Shown in pieces: positions 56,036 through 64,000 of a stretch of 64,000 nucleotides of DNA. The stretch covers positions 1-64,000 of the forward strand of contig PDON01000060.1 in NCBI GenBank assembly GCA_002742935.1. The letters run 5' to 3'. Numbering within the stretch: position 1 is the first letter of the stretch; each line of letters begins with the position of its first letter. The DNA is from Candidatus Cloacimonadota bacterium. GTDB lineage: Bacteria; UBA4055. The notes under the pieces are model-generated. The model ran no database searches. It saw only the letters and a list, made by a program, of their open reading frames with translations, and had not been told where the DNA came from. The position numbers and the translations under genes are program-made.

Positions 56036-58996
56036 TTACTCGTTTGCACCATGACAGCTTTTATATTTTTTACCGCTTCCACAAGGACAAGGATCATTTC
56101 TTCCCACTCTCGGACCACTTCTTAAAGGTTCCCTTTTATTAACCTTTTCCTCTTTAACGCTATTTGTCTTTGCATTTTTCATCATCTTTTTATCATCAGC
56201 TTTTCTTTTCTCATCCTCTTCTACCTCTACCTTAAATTGAGCTTTGAAAATAATCTCCAAAGCCTCCTCATTTATGGTATAGATCATCTGTTTAAAGGAT
56301 TCAAAACTCTGCTGTTTGTAAGTAATAAGAGGATCTTTTTGACTGTGAGCTACAAGACCCACACCTTTCATTAAATTCTCATTATCGTAGAGATGATCTT
56401 GCCAATTTTTATCAATGGTTCTAATAATTGCTATTTTGATGAGAATATTCATCATCTCCTCACCAATAACCTCAATCTTTTTAATAAACTTATCTTTGGC
56501 TCTTTCAACCAATAGATCTACAAGATCATTGTATGTTTTAATCTCAATTTCATCAAGATCAAAGCTTATAAAAAGAGACTTTGTTAAAGTGTCATTAATT
56601 CCATCAATATCCCAATTCTCAATAATATCAGTATTTCCGGTATGGGAGAATACAACCTCGTGTATATAATCTTGAATCATCTCAAAAACATCGTTTTCAA
56701 GCTTTTCGGTAGGATCAACCCCATACTCTTTTGCAAAAGGAACATCTTTACCCTCAAAAATAGCACCTTTAATAAGAGCTTTTCTTCTTCTATGATAGAT
56801 AACATTTCTCTGCTTATTCATCACATCATCATATTCAAGAGTATGCTTTCTTGAAGCAAAATAGTGAGCCTCAACCCTTTTTTGGGATCTTTCAATAGAT
56901 TTTGAGATCCACTTATGAGTAATAGCTTCACCCTCTTGATGACCAAACTTATCCATTACGGATGATATTTTTTCAGAACCAAAGATTCTCATTAAGTTAT
57001 CTTCAAGAGAAACATAGAATATAGAACTTCCCGGATCTCCCTGCCTTCCGGCTCTACCTCTAAGCTGTCTGTCAATACGCCTTGAGTTGTGCCTTTCACA
57101 GCCAATGATAGCCAATCCTCCGTTTGACTTAACTTCATCTGTTAACTTAATATCTGTACCACGACCTGCCATATTGGTTGCAATGGTAACTCTTCCGGCC
57201 CTACCTGCTTCAGCAACAATATGAGCCTCTTTAGCATGATTTTTAGCATTTAAAAGTTGATGTTCAATACCTTTTGCTCTCAAATATCTTGAAAGAACCT
57301 CACTTACATCAACATCAGGAGTACCCACAAGTACAGGTCTTCCCTCATCAACAAGAGCTTTTATATTTTCTACAACAGCATCATACTTCTCTTTTTTAGT
57401 CTTATAGACCATATCCTCTTGATCATTTCTAGCAATAGGAACATTGGTAGGAACAACAGAAACAGGAAGTTTATATATATCATAAAACTCATTCTCTTCA
57501 GTGATAGCGGTACCTGTCATACCACTTAAATTTTTATAAAGCCTGAAATAGTTCTGATAAGTGATAGATGCTATTGTTTGGGTATCTTGACCCACAGCAA
57601 CCCCCTCTTTAGCTTCAATACTTTGGTGCATTCCATCACTGAACCTACTATCAAGCTTTAAACGACCTGTACTTTGATCGACAATGATAACCTTACCATC
57701 CTGAACAACGTAATCAACATCTTTTTCAAATAAAGAGTAAGCTTTTAACAGTTGATGAAGTGTATGCAAAATATCACTCTTTTTGGAGTACTCATCATGA
57801 AGAGTTTGTTTTTTTATCTCTTTATCATTCTCGCTGATATCCATGCTATCAATATTTTGAAGCTCTATACCAAGATCCGGAAGAATAAACATATTCTCCT
57901 CTTCGGCAAACTTACTTAAAAGATCATGCCCTTTCTGACCCAAATCTACAGTATTTGATCTCTCATCAAGAGTGTAGTATAACCCTTCCAATACTTCATC
58001 AATTCTTTTCTCTCTCAAATAATCATTTTCAAGCTTCTGAATTGCAGTTTTTACTCCTGTTTTATTTAAAACCTTTGCCAATCTCTTATGTTTTGGTAAC
58101 GCTTTAAAGGATTGAAGAAGTTTAAAATGACCCTCTTTTTCAGTTTCAGGATTCTCAATAAGCTTCTCACCTTCGCTAACAAGATGGTTTACAAATTTTG
58201 TTTGTTCCCTAACAAGAGTTGATACTGCAGGTTTAAACTCCTCAAATCTCTGCTTAGTATCTCTGGAAACAGCACCCGAAATAATTAAAGGAACTCTTGC
58301 TTCATCAATTAATATGGAATCAACCTCATCAATGAGACAAAAGTTCCAACCTCTCTGAACCATCTCATCAATATCATGAACCATATTGTCTCTCAAATAA
58401 TCAAAACCAAACTCATGATTCACACCATAGGTTATATCTTTCTCATACTCACCTTTTCTAACATCATTACTTTTAACATCACTGTGTATCACACCAACTG
58501 AAAGGCCAAGAAGCTCATAAATAGGTGCCATCCAGTCTCTATCCCTTTTAGCCAAATAGTCGTTAACAGTAATAACATGAACACCTTTTCCAGTTAAACC
58601 ATGAAGATATGTAGGAAATATTGCAACCAAGGTTTTACCTTCTCCGGTAGCCATCTCAGCTATTCTTCCTCTGGCAAGAAGAATTCCCCCCATAATTTGA
58701 ACATCATAGGGAACCATTTTCCACTCCTGTTCCCTACCGTCAACTATCCAAGAGTTCCCACACATTTTAATACAAGCCTGTTTAACAAGACCAAATGCTT
58801 CGGGAATAATAGATTCTAAGCTCTCTCCATTTTTTATTCTATCTTTAAACTCTTGAGTTTTACTTAAAAAATCCTGCTCTTCAAAAGAGCTATACTCTTC
58901 ACAATATTGATTTACTTTTGAAACAATAGGTTTAAGCTTCTTTACCTCTCTCTCCTGCTTTGTTCCAAAAATTTTATTTAAAAAAAAGTTTATCAT
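56036..58996 (-). CDS. secA: Preprotein translocase subunit SecA
   Basis: '[35 protein letters not shown]', '[19 protein letters not shown]'. Confidence 0.98.
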   Translation of the reverse strand: MINFFLNKIFGTKQEREVKKLKPIVSKVNQYCEEYSSFEEQDFLSKTQEFKDRIKNGESLESIIPEAFGLVKQACIKMCGNSWIVDGREQEWKMVPYDVQIMGGILLARGRIAEMATGEGKTLVAIFPTYLHGLTGKGVHVITVNDYLAKRDRDWMAPIYELLGLSVGVIHSDVKSNDVRKGEYEKDITYGVNHEFGFDYLRDNMVHDIDEMVQRGWNFCLIDEVDSILIDEARVPLIISGAVSRDTKQRFEEFKPAVSTLVREQTKFVNHLVSEGEKLIENPETEKEGHFKLLQSFKALPKHKRLAKVLNKTGVKTAIQKLENDYLREKRIDEVLEGLYYTLDERSNTVDLGQKGHDLLSKFAEEENMFILPDLGIELQNIDSMDISENDKEIKKQTLHDEYSKKSDILHTLHQLLKAYSLFEKDVDYVVQDGKVIIVDQSTGRLKLDSRFSDGMHQSIEAKEGVAVGQDTQTIASITYQNYFRLYKNLSGMTGTAITEENEFYDIYKLPVSVVPTNVPIARNDQEDMVYKTKKEKYDAVVENIKALVDEGRPVLVGTPDVDVSEVLSRYLRAKGIEHQLLNAKNHAKEAHIVAEAGRAGRVTIATNMAGRGTDIKLTDEVKSNGGLAIIGCERHNSRRIDRQLRGRAGRQGDPGSSIFYVSLEDNLMRIFGSEKISSVMDKFGHQEGEAITHKWISKSIERSQKRVEAHYFASRKHTLEYDDVMNKQRNVIYHRRRKALIKGAIFEGKDVPFAKEYGVDPTEKLENDVFEMIQDYIHEVVFSHTGNTDIIENWDIDGINDTLTKSLFISFDLDEIEIKTYNDLVDLLVERAKDKFIKKIEVIGEEMMNILIKIAIIRTIDKNWQDHLYDNENLMKGVGLVAHSQKDPLITYKQQSFESFKQMIYTINEEALEIIFKAQFKVEVEEDEKRKADDKKMMKNAKTNSVKEEKVNKREPLRSGPRVGRNDPCPCGSGKKYKSCHGANE

Positions 58997-59021
58997 ATAT
59001 TTCCCTAAACGATTTATTTAC

Positions 59022-59699
59022 CTATTTACCAATAAATAATCTTTCACCTAAAAAATTATCCAATTCTGATTTTTTTATCTTCATATAAACACTTTCAAGA
59101 TCATACTCAACCCTGAGAAACTGAAACTTATAAGTTTCAGTGTCAAAAATGGAAAAGCAAGCTTTTGAATTTCCATCTCTTGGTTGACCAACGGAACCTG
59201 AATTTATAATAAGTCTACCATCATGATTTCTAAAAACTTCACTTCTATGGGAATGACCAATAAAACAAATATCCTCGCTAAAACTAAGAAAATTTTCCTT
59301 TGCCGCTCCTAATGTTGTGAGATAGTTCCACTTAGAAGGATCTTTTGGTGTAGCATGTGTAAACAACATAGATTCCTTCTTTATCTGCAACGGTAAAGTT
59401 GAGAGATACTGGAGATTATCGTCTGAAAGCATCTTCCTTGTTACTTCCGTTGATTTTTTTGCATACTGATTAAAAAGAGCAGTACTTGTTTGACCCAAAA
59501 CCGCACTATCATGATTTCCCATAACCACATTATTTGAAACAGATCTTATGATATCAATACACTCATTGGGATTAGGCCCGTAACCAACAATATCACCTAA
59601 ACAGTATATCTTACTAACTTTCTCAGATTCAATCTTTTTTAATACAGCAAGTAAAGCTTCAAGATTTGAATGTATGTCAGATACTATTGCTATCTTCAT
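59022..59699 (-). CDS. Metallophosphoesterase (YfcE/MJ0936-like)
   Basis: 'IAIVSDIHSNLEALLAVL', 'CLGDIVGYGPNPNECI', 'VMGNHDSAV', 'FIGHSHRSEVF'. Confidence 0.93.
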   Translation of the reverse strand: MKIAIVSDIHSNLEALLAVLKKIESEKVSKIYCLGDIVGYGPNPNECIDIIRSVSNNVVMGNHDSAVLGQTSTALFNQYAKKSTEVTRKMLSDDNLQYLSTLPLQIKKESMLFTHATPKDPSKWNYLTTLGAAKENFLSFSEDICFIGHSHRSEVFRNHDGRLIINSGSVGQPRDGNSKACFSIFDTETYKFQFLRVEYDLESVYMKIKKSELDNFLGERLFIGK

Positions 59700-60372
59700 T
59701 TTTCATATTGTGTAATAAATTATTCAATATACCATTAATAAAGTTTCCTGATTTTGGGGTACTGAATTTTTTAGATATATCAATGACCTCATTTATAGAA
59801 ACCTTTGGAGGTATCTTAGGCATATATAAAATCTCAACAACAGCCAATCTTAAAAGAAGTTTATCCATAAGAGTAAGTCTGTTAAAATCCCAATTATCCA
59901 ATCTGTTTAAAATCTCTTCATCAATAGATTTCTTGTTTGTGTTGTAGAATCCAATAAACTCTTTTACATATTCCAAGTTCTCATTAACTTTAACCAACTC
60001 CTCTTTTGTCAACTCGCCAAAAGAGATCTCCTCAACAGGAATATTTTCAGATATTTTATCTGCAAAAGAGTAAAAGTAATCTTTTTTCTTCTCTTCAATA
60101 AGGGTACTTAGACTCAAAGAAAGCTCCTCATCCATACCTGAAACTTTAAGAACTATTTTCTCTTCCTTATTTAGTCTCTCAAGTAAAATCTCATCGTAAG
60201 CCGAACTTAAAGTATCAACAATCTCATCCCAAGGGGTTTCAGTACAAGATTCTTCGAACCAACGCCAGTATTCAACCGGATCATTGTAAAAATCTTTGAG
60301 ATCAAAATCATAGTACTCCATTGTATATATTATTGAAAGAACTACTTCTCTTGTTTTTCTTCTTGTAATCAT
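59677..60372 (-). CDS. nusB: Transcription antitermination factor NusB
   Basis: 'RRKTREVVLSIIYTMEYYD', 'NRLTLMDKLLLRLAVVEILYMPKIPPKVSINEVIDISKKFSTPKSGNFINGILNNL'. Confidence 0.92.
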   Translation of the reverse strand: MITRRKTREVVLSIIYTMEYYDFDLKDFYNDPVEYWRWFEESCTETPWDEIVDTLSSAYDEILLERLNKEEKIVLKVSGMDEELSLSLSTLIEEKKKDYFYSFADKISENIPVEEISFGELTKEELVKVNENLEYVKEFIGFYNTNKKSIDEEILNRLDNWDFNRLTLMDKLLLRLAVVEILYMPKIPPKVSINEVIDISKKFSTPKSGNFINGILNNLLHNMKNEDSNSI

Positions 60373-60390
60373 CCCTACTATTCCTACACT

Positions 60391-60831
60391 TTACTTTTTA
60401 TTATAAACTTTAATTTGCTCTCTCGCAATAAAATCCGCTTCATTATTTAACTCATTTTCTGAATGAGCTTTTACCCAATGCCACTCTATTTCATGTAAAA
60501 GAGAGAGTTCATAGAGCTTCTTCCACAACTCCATATTCTTTACCGGCTGATTGGAGCTGGTTTTCCAACCTCTTCTTATCCAATTTGATATCCAAGAGGT
60601 AATACCTTTTTTAACATACATAGAATCTGTATATATATTTATTTGACAACACTTTTTGAGGGCTTTGAGGGCTTCTATTACTGCTGTAAGCTCCATAACA
60701 TTATTGGTTGTACTCTCTTTGTACCCTTTTACAACCTTTTTATGCTCTTTATAAAATAAAATAGAACACCAACCTCCCGGACCTGGATTATAGCTACATG
60801 CTCCATCTGTGTATATTTCAACTCTCTGCAT
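60391..60831 (-). CDS. rnhA: Ribonuclease HI
   Basis: 'VEIYTDGACSYNPGPGGWCSIL', 'TTNNVMELTAVIEALKAL', 'HWVKAHSENELNNEADFIA'. Confidence 0.96.
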   Translation of the reverse strand: MQRVEIYTDGACSYNPGPGGWCSILFYKEHKKVVKGYKESTTNNVMELTAVIEALKALKKCCQINIYTDSMYVKKGITSWISNWIRRGWKTSSNQPVKNMELWKKLYELSLLHEIEWHWVKAHSENELNNEADFIAREQIKVYNKK

Positions 60832-61309
60832 TTCACCCCTTCCTTACACAAAGAAAGAAACTATATCATTTATTCCTAATAAGCAAAACATATTTTAATG
60901 TAAGTTTAAAGGAAAAATAATAAAAACCAAGTATAATTAAGACTAAATACAACTTATTTTAAAAGATCAGTTTTTCAATTTTAATTATTTATGACCTACT
61001 GAAAAAATCATAAGAAAATAAGTTACGGCAGAGCAGATCTAAGGGAGCGAAGCTAATTCTTTATTTTGTGCTTCTTTCTCATAAGAAAACTGCAAGGTTT
61101 CTGATAGATATCACTTAAAAAGCCTACAGTTTTATTTCAAGCATATCCATAAAAACTATTAAATATCCTATTTTACCCTTTTTCAGAAGATATTATTTAT
61201 CATCAGTTTTTGAGATAGCTTAAAGTTATAAAAAACAAAAAGCTCTATAATTTCACACTTTCTATCTTTTAGAAATGGTTACTCAGAGACTAAATATTAA
61301 AACTGAAAT

Positions 61310-62296
61310 CTACTCATCACCCAAAAACTTATTAGGTATAAGATAATTTTTTACATAATCCTCAACAGATTCCTCCAGAGATCTAAACCTTGCTTTGTTT
61401 CCATCTCCCGCCATATTTATTTTTTCGTTTGATGCACAGGTATAATACTGATACTTACCTTTAAGGTTTTCAGGCATATCTATATAGTTTATATTCTCAC
61501 TTTTACCCATACTTTTAAATACCGCTTTAGCTAAATCATTCCAAGATCTAGGGGTTCCGGTACCTATGTTAAAAAGACCATTTATATTATGATTGCTCAT
61601 AATATCAGCAACAATAGAAACAACATCTTTAACATAGACAAAATCTCTTTTAGAGTCTCCGTTAGGATATTTTTCAGAATCTTCAGATTTAAATAAACTT
61701 ATATTTCCATTTTCCAAAACTTCATGATAGCTTTTAAAAATCTTACTACACATTGCACCCTTATGATACTCGTTAGGACCAAAAACATTGAAAAATTTTA
61801 GCCCCACAGATTTTTTAAACCCATCTCTCTTTTTTACATATCGATCAAAAAGATGTTTAGAGTAACCATACATATTTAAAGGTCTCAATTGATTGAGATT
61901 ATCCTCATTATCATCAAAACCTCTCTCCCCATCTCCATAAGTAGCAGCAGAAGAAGCGTATAAAAATCTAATATCCCTTTTCATTGCATAATCATAAAGC
62001 TTTTTTGAATATTTATAGTTATTCTCCATAAGAAAAGAGCTATCCTTTTCGGTTGTAACAGAGCATGCCCCAAAATGTACTATTGTTGGAATATTAAAAG
62101 CTACTCTATCATTTTCAATCATGTTAATAAACTGATCTCTGCTGTAATAATCACAATAATTTAAAGCTCTAAGGTTTTTCCATTTTTCACTACTATCAAG
62201 ATTATCAACAACTATAATCTTATCAAAACCTCTTCTGTTCAACTCCCAAACAAGTGCTGAACCTATAAATCCGGCTCCTCCGGTAATAACTATCAT
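61310..62296 (-). CDS. hldD: ADP-L-glycero-D-manno-heptose 6-epimerase
   Basis: 'MIVITGGAGFIGSALVWELNRRG', 'VDNLDSSEKWKNL', 'FNVFGPNEYHKGAMCSKIFKSYHEV'. Confidence 0.93.
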   Translation of the reverse strand: MIVITGGAGFIGSALVWELNRRGFDKIIVVDNLDSSEKWKNLRALNYCDYYSRDQFINMIENDRVAFNIPTIVHFGACSVTTEKDSSFLMENNYKYSKKLYDYAMKRDIRFLYASSAATYGDGERGFDDNEDNLNQLRPLNMYGYSKHLFDRYVKKRDGFKKSVGLKFFNVFGPNEYHKGAMCSKIFKSYHEVLENGNISLFKSEDSEKYPNGDSKRDFVYVKDVVSIVADIMSNHNINGLFNIGTGTPRSWNDLAKAVFKSMGKSENINYIDMPENLKGKYQYYTCASNEKINMAGDGNKARFRSLEESVEDYVKNYLIPNKFLGDE

Positions 62297-62298
62297 AA

Positions 62299-62517
62299 CT
62301 ACTCCTCTTCAACCGATTTTCCATTTCTTAACTTATATACTATTAGAGGTATAGAAAAAACAAATAACAATATGATGTACAATTTAAAGTTAACACCAGA
62401 GATTCCTTGTATACTGTTTTTACTATAGTTAATATCAAAAAGCATAGCCACTATAGTAGCAACAAAGAGAAATCCAAAGGTTGACCTTATGCTATTGCAA
62501 CATTTTTTAAAATTCAA
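62299..62517 (-). CDS. Small membrane protein of unknown function
   Basis: 72 aa, two hydrophobic segments, overlaps the next ORF. Confidence 0.4.
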   Translation of the reverse strand: MNFKKCCNSIRSTFGFLFVATIVAMLFDINYSKNSIQGISGVNFKLYIILLFVFSIPLIVYKLRNGKSVEEE

Positions 62518-62911
62518 GTTTATCTCCTACCAGTACATCATTCTCTTCAAACCAACCTCTCTTCATTTCCAGTGCATAAATTGCAGGTTTTGACGAGATT
62601 ACTTCATCAAGAGACAGAGGTTCCATATCTCTAATATCTACAATAATTCCCTCTCTGTCAATAAAAGCAATAGATAGAGGTATATATGTATCTTTCATCC
62701 AAAAATTGAGATAATCTGTTTTCTCAAAAATAAAGAGCATTCCACTATTTTTTGGAAGAGAATCAAGCTCCATTAAACCTCTGGCTCTCTTATAGTTATT
62801 ATCTGCGATCTCAATATGTATCTCTTTCCCGTTTATAGTTAAAAGATCTTTCCACTCATAACCAAAACAAAGTGAAAATAAAATAGAAATTATTGTAAAA
62901 TATTTTAACAT
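62507..62911 (-). CDS. DUF192-family protein
   Basis: 'IEIADNNYKRARGLMELDSLPKNSGMLFIFEKTDYLNFWMKDTYIPLSIAFIDREGII'. Confidence 0.9.
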   Translation of the reverse strand: MLKYFTIISILFSLCFGYEWKDLLTINGKEIHIEIADNNYKRARGLMELDSLPKNSGMLFIFEKTDYLNFWMKDTYIPLSIAFIDREGIIVDIRDMEPLSLDEVISSKPAIYALEMKRGWFEENDVLVGDKLEF

Positions 62912-63388
62912 ATCTCAAATCCTCAAAATCTCTTTTCCATATTTTTTCTATATTTTTCCAACTTCTCCTCCCTACTCTTATTACTCTTTTTCACCTTGTA
63001 TAATACAACTACAACAGATAAAACTACAGCTAAAAAAACAACAATATATTGAAAAAGGTTCATATCTCTCCTTTATATTTTTCCTGTTCACAATATAGTA
63101 CAAGTTTTATACTATTAGAAAGTGTTAATTTAGTACATACTAAAAAAGTCATAAACAAGTCAAGATAAAGTAAATTTTAGTAGTGTAGCCTACAAGTTTA
63201 GGTAAACCCAGGTAAATTAATTTTAATCCCGAAATCATAACTTATGGTTTCTTTTATATTAACTGAGCTAGAAAATAAGTATTTATATAAATGTCATGTA
63301 ATAAATAGAATATTCTATAAGTTTTTCTACTTTAAAGTTACCCAAATGTTATACTGTGTCGATAAATCTGGGAAAAGTTTATAGATTT

Positions 63389-64000
63389 TTAATCAATAAA
63401 CTTTATTTGAGGAATTTTTTCTATAAATCCGTTTTCAAAACTCTTTTTATAAAAAAGATTAAGACCTTTTAACCTTTCACTGGTTAGATCATATTTTATA
63501 ATATTTTCAAGATAATTAATATTAAAACTTGTTTTTTCATCATTATTCAAAAGAGTTGAAATATTATCTATATTTTTTAAATATTGATCTTTAAAATGAT
63601 TAGGATCAACCTCTAAATCTTTTTTACAAACCCATAGAGCATAAACAAAGGGTAAACCTGTTATCCTGTTCCATAGCTCTCCAAGGTCATACTTATACTT
63701 TGAAGGATAATCTCTATTTTTAAGAGCATTATCGCCAATAAGTAGAACAGAATCGTAGATCCTTAAAAGTTTTTCCAGATTATTACCCTCCTCCTCATAC
63801 TTTACCACCTTATTCATCTCTTTCATAATAATTTTAAGAAGAGTTATTGATGACCTTGTTGATCTGTCGTAACCTACGGTTTTAATATTTCCTATTTTGA
63901 GATTTGAAAAAAGCGTAATGGAGCAAACTTTTTTATCAGATCCAATACATAGATCTTTAATAATTGTATAATCTTTAAATCTTTTTGCATACTCAATTGA
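63389..64000 (-). CDS. mqnA: Chorismate dehydratase-like (MqnA), 5' end beyond window
   Basis: 'RIYDSVLLIGDNALKN...YDLGELWNRITGLPFVYALWVCKKD'; frame stays open to 64000 ('SIEYAKRFKDYTIIKDLCIGSDKKVCSITLFSNLKIGNIKTVGYDRSTRSSITLLKII'). Confidence 0.8.
   Translation of the reverse strand, partial: SIEYAKRFKDYTIIKDLCIGSDKKVCSITLFSNLKIGNIKTVGYDRSTRSSITLLKIIMKEMNKVVKYEEEGNNLEKLLRIYDSVLLIGDNALKNRDYPSKYKYDLGELWNRITGLPFVYALWVCKKDLEVDPNHFKDQYLKNIDNISTLLNNDEKTSFNINYLENIIKYDLTSERLKGLNLFYKKSFENGFIEKIPQIKFID

Overview
AT-rich bacterial chromosome segment. Most of it is ordinary housekeeping: ampG-like MFS, ispG, manA, trmB, prfA, an ssnA-like amidohydrolase, a Cache-type histidine kinase plus REC, a CCA-adding enzyme, psd, rpsO, rsmA, coaD, lepB, a 5-FTHF cyclo-ligase, elbB, tRNA-Phe, znuABC, an exoIII-type nuclease, topA, secA, nusB, rnhA, hldD and partial mqnA. 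Two accessory blocks stand out. (1) 5.7-10.3 kb holds a small cassette (ABM, WYL, GyrI-like, DUF1801) bracketed by a diverged duplicate of the manA 3' end, followed by a Type II R-M pair (M.HaeIII-like C5-MTase with an NgoPII-like REase, predicted GGCC). (2) 30.7-48.8 kb is an 11-gene co-directional island ending beside a tRNA-Phe. It encodes a stand-alone TM1812-like CARF protein, a divergent sigma-70-like factor, two vWA proteins, a PP2C phosphatase, a Ser/Thr kinase with zinc ribbon, a UPF1-like SF1 helicase, a 713-aa protein with a HEPN-like RNxxxH motif, a coiled-coil McrB-like AAA+ protein, a 1155-aa DUF2357-like partner, and a Csm6-like CARF protein with a RelE-like C-terminus. No CRISPR array, cas gene, Cas10 or CD-NTase is recognisable in the window. 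The island also carries three copies of a promoter-like motif (AAAAGTGTCAAC-N16-18-(C/G)TATAT), upstream of the CARF gene, the vWA gene and the AAA+ gene. These are candidate targets of the island's own sigma-like factor. I consider this island the best candidate for a poorly described or undescribed conflict or RNA-damage response system. Another notable observation is a histidine kinase separated from its receiver domain by a -1 frame offset, next to a 9-bp repeat array and an in-frame A7 slippery heptamer. All family assignments are from motif reading only; no search was run.
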